Shown: positions 1 through 9,331, numbered from the stretch's first letter. The stretch: DNA of 64,000 nt from Streptomyces wedmorensis (GCF_000716445.1 NZ_JNWK01000006.1:1-64000); one strand, 5' to 3'. Notes: a model not told the origin generated them from the sequence alone. Made by a program: numbers and translations.

Positions 1-58
1 GGCTGGGGGCGGGGGTGGGCACGGTGGCGGGGCCGCCGGGGCGGGTGTCGGTGGTCAT
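1..58 (-). CDS. Partial CDS, first 19 codons (probable VWA-domain protein)
   Basis: Only the N-terminus is inside the window. An ATG at 58-56 overlaps the TGA of the DUF5682 gene (57-55) in an ATGA arrangement, so the two are translationally coupled. The visible residues are a Thr/Pro/Ala-rich, probably disordered start with no domain. In other actinobacteria the gene after a MoxR ATPase and a DUF5682 protein usually encodes a von Willebrand factor A (CoxE-like) protein; that identity is inferred from context alone. Confidence 0.55.
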   Translation of the reverse strand, partial: MTTDTRPGGPATVPTPAPS

Positions 59-2598
59 GCGAGGGCCTCCGTGCCGAGGATGAGGTGGAGGAGGGGCAGG
101 ACGGCATCCGCTCGGTCCCGGTCGAGGCCGGCGGCGAAGCCGGGGGTGCCGCCGGGGGCCGGGCGGGCCGCGGCGGCGGAGCGCGGGCCCCGGGCGACCA
201 GTTCGCCGAGGGTGCGGCGGACGCCCGGCTCGTATCCGGAGAAGGTGCGGCGCAGCAGGGGCAGGACGTCGGTGAACGCCCCGGCCGGTACGGACGTGAG
301 CCAGGCGTCGACCAGGCCGAGGAGCCGCTCGTCGTGGACGAGGAGCAGTCCGCCGCCGGAGGCCCCGCCGGCGAAGCCGTCGATCCAGGCGGCGGCGTCG
401 GCCGGCGGGGTGCCGGGCGACAGGGCGCGGCTCATGAGCGGTGCCGCCTCGTCGGCGGCGAGCCGGCCCTCGTCGAGGAGGATCCGGGCCGCCCGCCCCC
501 GCAGGACGCCCGGTATCCGCTCGCGGTCGGCGAGGCGGCGCAGTGTCCCGGCCCAGCGATCGGGGAGGCCGCCGCCGGGGCCCACGGCACTCGGGTCCGG
601 CTGAGTCGTCGGATCCGTCAGGGTCTGCGGGTCCCGCGGAGCCTGCGGGACCCGCAGGACCGGCGGGTCCGATGGGACCGGCGGGTCCGGTGGGACCGGC
701 GGGGCGGGGTGGTCCGGCGGGTCCCGCGGGACCGGCGGGGCGGGGTGGGCCGGGAGGAGGCCGATCGCCGTGTGGACGGCGTCGAGCCGGTCCCGCATCT
801 GTGCGGCGGCGTCCGTGTCGAGGCCTGTGCAGGCGGGCGGCAGACCGACGCAGATCCGTTCGGCGAGGCCCGCGGCGACCTCGGCGAGGGCGTCGGTGCC
901 GGTGCCGCGGACGTCGCCGTAGCGGAGGGAGCGGGCCAGGGCGGGGAGGGCCTGGGCGAGGTGGGCGACGTCGGTGTCGAGCGCGGCGCGGTCGGCGAGC
1001 GACCGCATCACGACGGGGAGCGCGTCGGCGAGTCCGGCGAGGAGGCAGTGCTCGGCGAGGGCGGTGATGTCGGCGAGGGCGGTCGCCGCCAGGGCCCGGG
1101 TCTCGGCCTTGGCGGTGGCGGCGGCCTCGACGGTGGTGCCCCAGACGCCCGCCTCGGCGACCTGGACGTGCAGCTCGGGCTCCCAGCGCAGTCGCCAGGT
1201 CTCCCGGAAGGTGCCGGTGCCGGCCCGCCCGGCGGCGGGCTCGCCCCAGGCGACGCCGAGGAGCCGTAGCCGGTGCAGCAGTCGGCTGCGCTCGGCGTCC
1301 GTCTCCTTGCGCAGGTCGAGTTCGAGTTCGCGCTCCTGTGCCTCGGGCTTGAGGCGCAGGGTGCGCTGTCGGCGGCTCAGGTCCCGCTGGAGGGGGACGG
1401 CGGGGGCGCCGGCCGGGACCTCGCCGAGGACGTCGCCGACGACGAGCCGGTCCCTGACGAGGTCGAGCGGCACGTCGGAGCCCTCGCACAGGACGGCGCG
1501 GACGGCGTCCGTCGTCTCGTCGAGGCCTGGCTGCGGCCGGCCGCGCAGGGCGGCGAGGGTCTCGGCGAGCCGGACGGCCTCGATGACGTGGGCGGGGGAC
1601 ACCGGGTGGTCCTCGGCCCTGAGGAGTCCGGCGACCTTGGTCATCCAGCGTTCGACGGGTCGGTCGGGTGCGGCGAAGAGGTGCCCGTACCAGCCGGGTG
1701 CCTCGATGCCGGCGCCGTATCCGGAGCGGCGGGCGAGCCTGCGGTGGGTCCAGGGGACCCAGGTCGTCTCGGTCCGTACCTTGGGGAGGCCCTTGAGCAG
1801 GGCCCGGTCGGCGGCGACGGTGGTCTTCCGGGCGAGGGCGGGGACGTGCCAGGCGCCGCAGACGACGGCGACGTCGTCGCCGAACTCCTTGCGGGCGGCC
1901 CGCAGCCGGAGCCGCATGTGCGCCTCGCGGACGAGGTCGCGGGGGTGGCCGCCGTGGCCGTACGCCTCGCGCAGGGCGCCCATGGCCTCGGCGAGGGCCT
2001 CGAACGGGGCGGTGGGGTCGCCGTCCCCGCGCAGCTCGACGACGTCCTCCCACCAGCGCTCGGCGTCCTCGTACCCGGCGGCCCCGGCGAGTTCGGCGAC
2101 CGGGTCGATCCGCCCGCTCCCGGTGACCTCGTCCTCCCCGTCGTCCCAGGTCGGGTCGGCGGCGAGGGTGTGCGCGGCGGGCAGGTCGATGAACCGGACC
2201 GCGACCCCCCGGTCCAGTGCCCAGCGGATCGCGACCCACTCGGGCGAGAACTCTGCCAGCGGCCAGAACGCGGCCCGCCCGGGGTCGTCCACGGCGTGCG
2301 CCAGGAGGGCGACGGGAGGCCGCATGTCCTCCTCTCCCGCCAGCGCCACGAGCGCGTCGGCCTCGGCGGGTCCCTCGACCAGCACGGCCGAGGGCTTCTC
2401 CGCCTCCAGCACGGCCCGCACGCCCCGCGCGGATCCGGGCCCGTGGTGCCGCACCCCGAGCAGCAGCGGCCCCCGGCGCCGCGGCCCGCCGGCCGCGGCG
2501 CCGGCCCGGGCCGCTCCGGCGGGTGATGCGGCGACGGTCACGGCGTCGAGGTCCGCGCTCGTCACTCGGGGCTCGGCCGGGGTGGCGGTGGGCGTCAT
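55..2598 (-). CDS. DUF5682 family protein (TraB/ChaN/TIKI-like putative metallohydrolase)
   Basis: A protein of 847 residues of unknown function. After a disordered start, residues 46-57 carry GVRHHGPGS (His51/His52), followed by VEGPAEAD (Glu75). Further on there are an RFIDLP segment and a GAWHVPAL segment. This order of His, Glu, Asp and Gly-x-x-His motifs resembles the TraB/TIKI/ChaN/EreA hydrolase superfamily; that comparison is an inference. The C-terminal half is alpha-helical and interrupted by a Pro/Asp-rich tract coded around 600-760 by GC-rich repeats. The start at 2598 overlaps the stop of the upstream MoxR gene by 4 nt (ATGA), and its own stop overlaps the next gene in the same way. 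The three genes therefore form a tight operon with the ATPase first. Confidence 0.82.
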   Translation of the reverse strand: MTPTATPAEPRVTSADLDAVTVAASPAGAARAGAAAGGPRRRGPLLLGVRHHGPGSARGVRAVLEAEKPSAVLVEGPAEADALVALAGEEDMRPPVALLAHAVDDPGRAAFWPLAEFSPEWVAIRWALDRGVAVRFIDLPAAHTLAADPTWDDGEDEVTGSGRIDPVAELAGAAGYEDAERWWEDVVELRGDGDPTAPFEALAEAMGALREAYGHGGHPRDLVREAHMRLRLRAARKEFGDDVAVVCGAWHVPALARKTTVAADRALLKGLPKVRTETTWVPWTHRRLARRSGYGAGIEAPGWYGHLFAAPDRPVERWMTKVAGLLRAEDHPVSPAHVIEAVRLAETLAALRGRPQPGLDETTDAVRAVLCEGSDVPLDLVRDRLVVGDVLGEVPAGAPAVPLQRDLSRRQRTLRLKPEAQERELELDLRKETDAERSRLLHRLRLLGVAWGEPAAGRAGTGTFRETWRLRWEPELHVQVAEAGVWGTTVEAAATAKAETRALAATALADITALAEHCLLAGLADALPVVMRSLADRAALDTDVAHLAQALPALARSLRYGDVRGTGTDALAEVAAGLAERICVGLPPACTGLDTDAAAQMRDRLDAVHTAIGLLPAHPAPPVPRDPPDHPAPPVPPDPPVPSDPPVLRVPQAPRDPQTLTDPTTQPDPSAVGPGGGLPDRWAGTLRRLADRERIPGVLRGRAARILLDEGRLAADEAAPLMSRALSPGTPPADAAAWIDGFAGGASGGGLLLVHDERLLGLVDAWLTSVPAGAFTDVLPLLRRTFSGYEPGVRRTLGELVARGPRSAAAARPAPGGTPGFAAGLDRDRADAVLPLLHLILGTEALA

Positions 2599-3752
2599 GC
2601 GCTCACCTCGCGGCAGGCGCGGTAGAAGTCCTTCCAGCCGTCTCTCTCCCTGACGACCGTCTCCAGGTACTCCTGCCAGACGACCCGGTCGGCCGCCGGG
2701 TCGCGGACGACCGCGCCGAGGATGCCCGCGGCGATGTCCGCGGGGCGCAGGACGCCGTCGCCGAAGTGGGCGGCGAGGGCGAGGCCGCCGGTGACGACGG
2801 AGATGGCCTCGGCCGTGGAGAGCGTCCCCGAGGGGGACTTGACCTTCGTCCGCCCGTCGGTGGTGACGCCGTCGCGCAGCTCGCGGAAGACGGTGACGAC
2901 GCGGCGGATCTCGTCGACTCCCGCGGGTGCGGCCGGGAGTTCCAGGGAGCGGCCGAGCTGCTCGACGCGCCGCGTGACGATGTCGACCTCGGCCTCGGGG
3001 GTCGCGGGCAGCGGCAGCACCACCGTGTTGAAGCGGCGGCGGAGGGCGCTGGAGAGTTCGTTGACGCCGCGGTCGCGGTCGTTGGCCGTGGCGATCAGGT
3101 TGAACCCGGGGACGGCCTGCACTTCCTGGCCCAGTTCGGGGACGGGCAGTGTCTTCTCGGACAGGATCGTGATGAGGGTGTCCTGGACGTCGGCGGGGAT
3201 GCGGGTGAGCTCCTCCACCCGGGCGGTCATGCCCTGCGACATCGCCCGCATCACGGGGCTCGGCACGAGGGCCTCCCGGTCGGGGCCGTGGGCGAGGAGC
3301 CGGGCGTAGTTCCAGCCGTACCGGATGGCCTCCTCGGGCGTTCCGGCGGTGCCCTGGACGAGGAGCGTGGAGTCTCCGCTGACGGCGGCGGCGAGGTGCT
3401 CGGAGACCCAGGTCTTGGCGGTACCGGGCACGCCGAGCAGGAGGAGCGCGCGGTCGGTGGCGAGTGTGGTGACGGCGACCTCGACGATGCGGCGCGGTCC
3501 CACGTACTTGGGCGAGATCACCGTCCCGTCGGGGAGGGTGCCGCCGAGGAGGTAGGTGGCGACGGCCCACGGCGAGAGGCGCCAGCGGGCGGGCCGGGGG
3601 CGGTCGTCGGCCGCGGCGAGCGCCGCGAGTTCGTCGGCGAAGGCGTGCTCGGCGTGCGGCCGCAGGGCCTCCGCGGCGGTCTGCGGCCGTCCCGGTCCGG
3701 TGTCCGTCTCGACACCGGAACCGGGCTTCGCGATGGTTTCGGGCACGGGCAT
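2595..3752 (-). CDS. MoxR-type AAA+ ATPase
   Basis: A 385-residue AAA+ ATPase of the MoxR branch, whose members act as chaperone-like motors usually paired with VWA-domain proteins. Visible motifs are Walker A GVPGTAKT, a Walker-B position reading ARVEEL (Glu-Glu rather than Asp-Glu), sensor-1 LIATANDRDRG, and an arginine-finger segment SALRRRFN. The ATG at 3752 follows GGAGGGGG at normal spacing. It is the first gene of the run ATPase-DUF5682-(VWA?) on the minus strand, and the last codons overlap the DUF5682 start. The substrate is unknown. Confidence 0.9.
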   Translation of the reverse strand: MPVPETIAKPGSGVETDTGPGRPQTAAEALRPHAEHAFADELAALAAADDRPRPARWRLSPWAVATYLLGGTLPDGTVISPKYVGPRRIVEVAVTTLATDRALLLLGVPGTAKTWVSEHLAAAVSGDSTLLVQGTAGTPEEAIRYGWNYARLLAHGPDREALVPSPVMRAMSQGMTARVEELTRIPADVQDTLITILSEKTLPVPELGQEVQAVPGFNLIATANDRDRGVNELSSALRRRFNTVVLPLPATPEAEVDIVTRRVEQLGRSLELPAAPAGVDEIRRVVTVFRELRDGVTTDGRTKVKSPSGTLSTAEAISVVTGGLALAAHFGDGVLRPADIAAGILGAVVRDPAADRVVWQEYLETVVRERDGWKDFYRACREVSA

Positions 3753-3913
3753 GGATCCCCCTCCAGATCGTTCGACCTGCTGTGCGATCCACCGTGCACC
3801 ATGCCACTGACAATGGGCCGTCGCCGCTGGTCAGAGGCGATGAGGGGGCCCTGTCGGGGAGTTGAGGAAGGGTCAGGACGGGGGGCGGACCCCGCCGGGG
3901 AGTCGAGCGAGGG

Positions 3914-4327
3914 TCAGCTCATGAGCGGCGAGACGGCGACGCAGCCGCCCGCCATCGCCTGCTCGCCCTTGGCCTCCTTGATGACCTCGCCCTTGTAGAT
4001 CACCTTGCAGGTGAGGTCCGCGGGGGCGAGCGAGATCGGCATGACGGCCGGCGGCATGATGCCCTTCAGCGTCACCGTCTTCTTCCACGGGGTGGTGGGC
4101 TTCTTCTCCGACTCGACGTGCGGGGCCATCGCGGTGCCGTCACCTGCGTGGTAATCGATCGACTCGACACCCTTGCCGCTGACCTCGTACGTGACCTCGT
4201 AGCTCTCGCCGACGGACTTGTCGACCTGGTCGGCGGCCTTCTCCGCGGCCTCCGAGCAGGCGCCGAGGCCGAGTGCGAGGCCGGCGACGGCGAGGGCCGA
4301 GACGGCGGTGCGGACGGTGCGATTCAT
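3914..4327 (-). CDS. MmpS-like secreted lipoprotein
   Basis: A 137-residue putative lipoprotein. The N-terminus has an Arg-containing n-region, a hydrophobic stretch and lipobox LGAC with Cys24. The mature part has the beta-rich pattern of MmpS-type transport accessory proteins: VTYEVSGKG, a conserved TPWKKTV segment, and a C-terminal pair of cysteines (LTCKV and GGC) that may form a disulfide. In mycobacteria MmpS proteins assist MmpL exporters; no MmpL gene is nearby, so the partner is unknown. The ATG at 4327 was preferred over the upstream start at 4405 because it gives a proper signal peptide and has GGGGGAA upstream. It stands alone between the MoxR operon and the divergent SWIM gene. 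Confidence 0.78.
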   Translation of the reverse strand: MNRTVRTAVSALAVAGLALGLGACSEAAEKAADQVDKSVGESYEVTYEVSGKGVESIDYHAGDGTAMAPHVESEKKPTTPWKKTVTLKGIMPPAVMPISLAPADLTCKVIYKGEVIKEAKGEQAMAGGCVAVSPLMS

Positions 4328-4503
4328 GGCGGGGTTCCCCCAGGAACGTGGTACAGAACGAACGGTCGGTTTGCGCAGCGAATCGCAAAGGGAGAGTAAA
4401 GTCAAATCGCTCCGCCGGAGTCGTCAGGTCTCCCGCCGGCACCTGGCCCGCGCCTCCCCACCGCCGAACACCCCAGGTCGGCGCCGTTGTCAGTGGCGGC
4501 CTC

Positions 4504-4509
4504 TAGCGT
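4504..4509 (+). promoter_or_regulatory. -10 box of probable leaderless promoter (SWIM gene)
   Basis: TAGCGT lies exactly 7 nt before the ATG at 4517. That spacing places the transcription start at or next to the A of the ATG, as in many Streptomyces leaderless genes. No Shine-Dalgarno is present. No convincing -35 box at 17 nt was seen. Confidence 0.45.
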
Positions 4510-4516
4510 CGGTGAC

Positions 4517-5869
4517 ATGAATGCCATGGGGGTGCGCTGGATGGCTGGGCAGGTGCTGGCACTTGCTCCTGACGACGCCTCGCGCAAAGCGGGAAGCAAG
4601 CTCGGCACGGCCGGGCCGTGGTCCGGCACGGGCCGCGGCGAAGGCGCCGTCTGGGGCCTGTGCAAGGGCAGCGGCGGCGCGCCGTACCGGACGGTCGTCG
4701 ACACCACGGGGCCCGCGTACGCGTGCAGTTGCCCCAGCCGCAAGTTCCCGTGCAAGCACGCGCTGGGTCTGCTGCTCCTCCAGGCATCGGACCCGACGTC
4801 GTTCGACGACGCCGCCGCCGCGCCCGACTGGGCCGGGCAGTGGCTCGCCGGCCGACGCGAGCGCGCCGACAGCGCGGCCCGGCGGGCCGAGACCGGCGCT
4901 CCGGCCGGCGCCACGGCCGATCCCGAGGCCGCGCGCCGCCGCGCCGAGCGCAGGGCCGCCCGGATCACCGCGGGCGCGCGGGAGCTGGAGCAGCGGCTGG
5001 CCGACCTGCTGCGCGGCGGCCTCGCGACGGCCGAGCAGACCGGGTACGGCCTGTGGGAGGAGACGGCCGCCCGCATGGTCGACGCCCAGGCGCCGGGCCT
5101 CGCGGGCCGGGTCCGCGAACTGGGGGCGATACCGGGTTCGGGGCCCGGCTGGCCCGTGCGCCTCCTGGAGGAGTGCGCGCTCACGCACCTCCTCGACCGT
5201 GCGTGGCTCGCCGCCGACCGGCTGCCTCCCGACCTCGCGGCGACCGTACGGAGCCGGGTCGGCCTCACCGCCCCGGCCGACGGCTCCCCGGTGCGCGACC
5301 ACTGGCACGTCCTCGCCCAGTACGACACGGCGGACGCCCGGCTGACGACCCGACGGATCTGGCTGCACGGCGCGACGAGCCGGCGCACCGCCCTCCTGCT
5401 CTCCTTCGGCGCGGCGGGCCGGGCACCCCGACTGGCGTTCCCCGTCGGCGCGTTGCTCGACGGCGAACTGACCCCGCACCCCGGCTCCGGCAGGCTGCGG
5501 GCCGAGCCGGGCGAGCGCTTCGCCCCGGTCGCCGGCCCCGCCGCCCCGCCGCCGGGCGGCCCGGTCGGCGCGGCCCTGGACGCCTACGGCCGCGCGCTGG
5601 GCGACGACCCGTGGCTGGACGCCTGGCCCGTGACCCTGCGGGACGTCGTACCGGCGCGCGCTGAGTACGGCTGGCAGCTCGCCGACGCGGACGGCCGCGA
5701 GGCCCTCCCGCTGACCCCCGCCGCCCAGTCCCGCCCGGGCCTCTGGCGGCTCGTCGCCCTGTCCGGCGGCGCGCCCGTGACCGTCTTCGGAGAGTGCGGC
5801 CACCGCGGCTTCACGCCCCTCGCCGCCTGGTCGCCGGAGGCCCCCGGCGAGACCGTCCCCCTCATATGA
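4517..5869 (+). CDS. SWIM zinc-finger protein
   Basis: A 450-residue protein with an N-terminal SWIM zinc finger, read as CSCPSRKFPCKH (C-x-C-x6-C-x-H). SWIM fingers bind zinc and mediate DNA or protein contacts. The rest, an Ala/Arg-rich helical region followed by an all-beta-like C-terminal half, is not recognised. The start at 4517 is chosen because a -10-like TAGCGT sits 7 nt upstream (leaderless); 4487 or 4526 are in-frame alternatives. It is followed after 38 nt by the DUF5691 gene. The SWIM-DUF5691 pair is recurrently found beside MoxR/DUF5682/VWA genes, so it probably works with the operon on the other strand. Confidence 0.85.
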   Translation: MNAMGVRWMAGQVLALAPDDASRKAGSKLGTAGPWSGTGRGEGAVWGLCKGSGGAPYRTVVDTTGPAYACSCPSRKFPCKHALGLLLLQASDPTSFDDAAAAPDWAGQWLAGRRERADSAARRAETGAPAGATADPEAARRRAERRAARITAGARELEQRLADLLRGGLATAEQTGYGLWEETAARMVDAQAPGLAGRVRELGAIPGSGPGWPVRLLEECALTHLLDRAWLAADRLPPDLAATVRSRVGLTAPADGSPVRDHWHVLAQYDTADARLTTRRIWLHGATSRRTALLLSFGAAGRAPRLAFPVGALLDGELTPHPGSGRLRAEPGERFAPVAGPAAPPPGGPVGAALDAYGRALGDDPWLDAWPVTLRDVVPARAEYGWQLADADGREALPLTPAAQSRPGLWRLVALSGGAPVTVFGECGHRGFTPLAAWSPEAPGETVPLI

Positions 5870-5907
5870 CCCCCGGCCACCGCCCACCGCCCGCCCGGAG
5901 GACCCCG

Positions 5908-7590
5908 ATGGACACCACCACGACCGCCTCCACCCCTCCCACCGGCCGCCCTGAGGACACCGGCGACGAATCCGCCCGCGCCTGGGAGGAGCTCGTCACC
6001 TCGGCTCTGCTCGGCACCGACCGCCGGCCGCCCGCCGCCCTCGCGGGAACGGCCGCGGGGAGCCTGCCGGGCGCGCTGCTCGACGAGGCGGCCCTGCACA
6101 CCGTGCGACGCAGGGCGGGGCTGCGGCCCGGAGCGGCCGTGGCTCCGCCGGAGCCCGCGCCGGAGGACCCGCGCGGACCTCTGCCGGCCGCCGCCGGGAT
6201 CCGGCTGGAGCAGCTGCTCGCCGGCCGGGCCTCGCCCTCGCCCTCCGGGCGGCGCGGCGCCGCTCCGGACCTCGCCGAACTGCTCCCCCAGTGGCTGGCC
6301 CTGGCGAACGAGCTCGGCTACAAGGCGCCGCCCGCCGCGCTGCCCGCCCTGCTCGACGCGGCCCGGGCCCGTACCGATCTGCGGCCGCAGGCCCTCCGGC
6401 TCGCCGGGCCGCGCGGCCTGTGGCTGGCCCGGCTCAACCCCGAGTGGAGGTTCGCCCTGCGGGGCACGGGCGCCGGTGGCAACCTGCCGTCCCCGGACGA
6501 CCCGGAAGGGGTCCGCTCCCTGTGGGACGAGGGCCTGTTCGCCGAGCGGGTCGCCCTGCTCGCGGCCGTACGGACCCGGGACCCGGCGGCCGGGCTGGCC
6601 CTCCTCGCGTCCACCTGGTCCGCCGAGCGGGCGGAGGACCGGCTGATGTTCCTCGATTCTCTGCGGACCGGGCTCTCCGGCGCGGACGAGGAGTTCCTGG
6701 AGGCGGCACTCGCCGACCGCAGCCGCAACGTCCGGGCCACCGCTGCCGAGCTGCTCTCCGCGCTGCCCGCCTCGGCGCTCGCGGGCCGGATGGCCGGCCG
6801 GGCCGCCACCTGCGTCGGCCTCGACCGGACGGCCGGGTCGCCCAGGATCGCGGTCGAGGCCCCGCACGAGTGCGACGCGGCGATGGAGCGGGACGGCCTG
6901 GTGGCGGTCCCGCCGGCAGGGCGCGGCGAGCGTTCCTGGTGGCTGGGCCAGCTCGTCGAGGCCGCGCCGTTGTCCTGCTGGCCGGCCCGGTTCGGCGGCC
7001 GCGGCCCCGAGGAGATCGTGGCCCTGCCCGTCGCCGACGACTGGCGGGCCGAGCTGCACGCGGCCTGGTGCCGGGCGGCCGTGCGGCAGCGGGACGCGGA
7101 CTGGTCGCGCGCGCTGCTCGGCTCCCCCGCGGCCCCGCCCGCGACCGGCCCAGGAACGTCGTCGCTGGCCGAGCGCGGCCGGCTCCTGTCGATGCTGCCC
7201 GCCGAGGAACGGGCCCGCTGGGTCGCCTCCTTCGTCGCCGCGCACGGCCTGTCGGAGGCGTTCCAGCTGCTCGGCGTCTGCGACGTGCCCTGGGCGGAGC
7301 CGCTCGGCGCCGCGGTGATCGACGCCCTGGACATCGCCCGGGACGCGGGCAGCTACCCGTGGAGCTTCAGCGGCGTGATGGGCCTGGCGGAGCGTTGCCT
7401 CGCCCCGGCCGCGGCACGGCAGCTGGAGTCACTGACGGCGCTCCCCGACGAGGCGGAGGACGTCTCCCCCGGCGCGGGCGGCTACTGGTCCGAGGCCTTC
7501 CAGCGCCTCGTCTCCACCCTCCGGCTGCGCGCCGCGATGCGCGCCGAGCTCACCGGAGAACACGCGGCAGCGGGGACGTACGGCGCCTGA
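5908..7590 (+). CDS. DUF5691 family protein
   Basis: A 560-residue helical protein of the uncharacterised DUF5691 family, with HEAT-like stretches rich in Ala, Leu and Arg. A typical segment is FLEAALADRSRNVRATAAEL, which looks like a HEAT repeat of the kind used for protein binding. No catalytic motif or membrane span is visible. The start at 5908 is preferred over ATG 5866 because GGAGG lies 6 nt upstream. The gene follows the SWIM protein closely (probable operon) and ends before a double hairpin. The DUF name comes from family memory and genomic context, not a search. Confidence 0.82.
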   Translation: MDTTTTASTPPTGRPEDTGDESARAWEELVTSALLGTDRRPPAALAGTAAGSLPGALLDEAALHTVRRRAGLRPGAAVAPPEPAPEDPRGPLPAAAGIRLEQLLAGRASPSPSGRRGAAPDLAELLPQWLALANELGYKAPPAALPALLDAARARTDLRPQALRLAGPRGLWLARLNPEWRFALRGTGAGGNLPSPDDPEGVRSLWDEGLFAERVALLAAVRTRDPAAGLALLASTWSAERAEDRLMFLDSLRTGLSGADEEFLEAALADRSRNVRATAAELLSALPASALAGRMAGRAATCVGLDRTAGSPRIAVEAPHECDAAMERDGLVAVPPAGRGERSWWLGQLVEAAPLSCWPARFGGRGPEEIVALPVADDWRAELHAAWCRAAVRQRDADWSRALLGSPAAPPATGPGTSSLAERGRLLSMLPAEERARWVASFVAAHGLSEAFQLLGVCDVPWAEPLGAAVIDALDIARDAGSYPWSFSGVMGLAERCLAPAAARQLESLTALPDEAEDVSPGAGGYWSEAFQRLVSTLRLRAAMRAELTGEHAAAGTYGA

Positions 7591-7605
7591 CGCCTCGGGA
7601 AGCCG

Positions 7606-7689
7606 CTCCGGAGAGCGACCCGAGGTCGCGCTCTCCGGAGGGCCATGCGAAAAGCCGATGGGTCCTCCCCTGGGGAGGACCCATCGGCT
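7606..7689. terminator. Tandem hairpins between convergent genes
   Basis: Two stem-loops lie between the DUF5691 and icmB-like stop codons. The first (7606-7640) has a 12-bp outer stem CTCCGGAGAGCG/CGCTCTCCGGAG. The second pairs 7653-7670 with 7672-7689 in an essentially perfect 18-base inverted repeat. They probably serve as a bidirectional terminator. Confidence 0.8.
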
Positions 7690-7712
7690 ATGAGGTCGTC
7701 GGCGCGTCGCCG

Positions 7713-8120
7713 CTACGCGGCCACGCGCACGTTCGCGTTCACCCAGTCGACGATCGACGCGGTCGTCGCGCCCGGCGTGAAGATCTCCGCCACGCCCTTC
7801 TCCTTGAGCGGCGGGATGTCGGCCTCCGGGATGATGCCGCCGCCGAAGACCTTGATGTCCAGGGCGTCGCGGTCCTTGAGGAGCTCCAGCACCTTCACGA
7901 ACAGCGTGTTGTGCGCTCCCGAGAGGATCGACAGGCCGATCGCGTCGGCGTCCTCCTGGATGGCGGTGTCGACGATCTGCTCGGGCGTCTGGTGCAGCCC
8001 GGTGTAGATGACCTCCATGCCGGCGTCGCGGAGCGCCCGCGCGATCACCTTCGCGCCACGGTCGTGACCGTCGAGACCCGGCTTGGCCACCACCACGCGG
8101 ATCGGTCCGGCTCCACCCAT
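7713..8120 (-). CDS. icmB: Cobalamin-binding small subunit of acyl-CoA mutase (IcmB-like)
   Basis: A 135-residue B12-binding protein. It has the DxHxxG motif (Asp17, His19, Gly22) that supplies the lower cobalt ligand, GLSILSGAH, and the GGG loop KVFGGGIIP. Length and sequence fit IcmB, the small subunit that joins IcmA to form isobutyryl-CoA mutase (isobutyryl-CoA to n-butyryl-CoA); this links valine catabolism to polyketide precursors. The large subunit is not in this window. The ATG at 8120 has GGAGG 5 nt upstream. A different mutase partner cannot be excluded. Confidence 0.82.
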   Translation of the reverse strand: MGGAGPIRVVVAKPGLDGHDRGAKVIARALRDAGMEVIYTGLHQTPEQIVDTAIQEDADAIGLSILSGAHNTLFVKVLELLKDRDALDIKVFGGGIIPEADIPPLKEKGVAEIFTPGATTASIVDWVNANVRVAA

Positions 8121-8423
8121 CACTGCCTCCACATGCGACCCCCGCGCACGACTGCCGGGGAGGTGAACGAACGTTATCCCCAGCATCCCGCACCGGGCAG
8201 TTTCGCGACGCGTCCGGAGGGGGAAATCACACGTGGGACATGTTCGCTCTGCGCCGTACCCCGCTTTCGGGCCCTCCTCCTGGGCCCACCAGCCGCAAGC
8301 GGGGCCCGGTCGCAAAGGGAGCCGTGACGAGGTCGCCGCACCTCCGTGCCGCCGTCCGTACGGCGCGGGGGTGCGCCGTACCGGCGTACCGCTCGGCCCC
8401 CCGCTCCGTACGGGAGGCCGGCC

Positions 8424-9218
8424 ATGGAGCTCACCAAGGTCACCAACCTGATGAAGGCCACCGCCCTGGAGCTCGCGGTCCTGACCGGCCACCTCGTCCT
8501 CTATCCGTCGGGGATCGTGGCCGAGCGGCTCTCCCCCTCCGCTCCCCCCGCCGCCGCCGCGCTGCCGGGCCGGCGCCCGGTCGTCCTCCTGCACGGCTTC
8601 GTCGACAACCGCTCCGTCTTCGTCCTGCTGCGCCGCGCCCTGGCCCGGCACGGCCGCGACCACGTGGAGTCGCTGAACTACTCGCCGCTCACCTGGGACC
8701 TGCGGGCCGCCGCGGAGGAGCTCGGCCGCCGCGTGGAGGAGACCTGCGCCCGCACGGGGCAGGCGGAGGTCGACGTCGTCGGGCACAGCCTGGGCGGCCT
8801 CGTCGCCCGCTACTACGTGCAGCGGCTCGGCGGCGACGCGCGGGTCCGCACCCTGGTCATGCTCGGCACCCCGCACTCCGGCACCACCGTGGCCCCGCTC
8901 GCGGACGCCCATCCGCTGGTCCGGCAGATGCGCCCCGGTTCGGAGGTGCTGCGGGAGCTGGCCGGTCCCGCGCCGGGCTGCCGGACCCGGTTCGTCAGTT
9001 TCTGGAGCGACCTGGACCAGGTGATGGTGCCGGTGGAGACCGCCCGGCTCGACCACCCCGACCTCCTCGTGCACAACGTCCGGGTCAGCGGGATCGGCCA
9101 TCTCGCGCTTTCCGTCCACCCGACGGTGGTCGCGGGGGTCCTGGAGGCCCTCGACGCCGCCGGGCCGTCGGCCGGGCGGGCCCGGCAGGAGGAGCCGGAC
9201 GCAGGATCGGTCGCCTGA
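8424..9218 (+). CDS. Lipase-like alpha/beta hydrolase
   Basis: A 264-residue alpha/beta hydrolase of the triacylglycerol lipase/PGAP1-like type. The oxyanion HGF is at residues 57-59, and the nucleophile elbow GHSLGG has Ser122. A GTPHSGT segment, a candidate acid in [10 protein letters not shown] and a candidate catalytic His in GIGHLAL complete the triad. The N-terminus is hydrophobic but lacks a clear cleavage site, so it may be membrane-associated rather than secreted. The start at 8424 has GGGAGG 6 nt upstream; the longer frame from 8346 has none. It is transcribed divergently from the icmB-like gene. The substrate is unknown. Confidence 0.85.
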   Translation: MELTKVTNLMKATALELAVLTGHLVLYPSGIVAERLSPSAPPAAAALPGRRPVVLLHGFVDNRSVFVLLRRALARHGRDHVESLNYSPLTWDLRAAAEELGRRVEETCARTGQAEVDVVGHSLGGLVARYYVQRLGGDARVRTLVMLGTPHSGTTVAPLADAHPLVRQMRPGSEVLRELAGPAPGCRTRFVSFWSDLDQVMVPVETARLDHPDLLVHNVRVSGIGHLALSVHPTVVAGVLEALDAAGPSAGRARQEEPDAGSVA

Positions 9219-9230
9219 CCACACGACAGC

Positions 9231-9252
9231 GTTTTTCGAACGTTTCTCGAAC
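9231..9252 (+). repeat. Tandem 11-bp direct repeat upstream of the M23 gene
   Basis: GTTTTTCGAAC (9231-9241) is followed without gap by GTTTCTCGAAC (9242-9252), identical at 10 of 11 positions. The 11-bp period is the kind used by OmpR/PhoP-type regulators. It lies about 80 nt before the -35 box of the peptidase promoter and just after the lipase stop. Confidence 0.5.
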
Positions 9253-9331
9253 ACAAGGCCAAAGCTCTCTCTCCGAGCTGGCGAAACACGGCCGATTGCC
9301 CGTTTCCTGCGGGCACAAACCCCTCGGAAGA

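Noticed and set aside
9231..9252. LexA/SOS box
   Set aside because: GAAC is not followed by N4-GTTC in palindromic arrangement; the site is a direct repeat.
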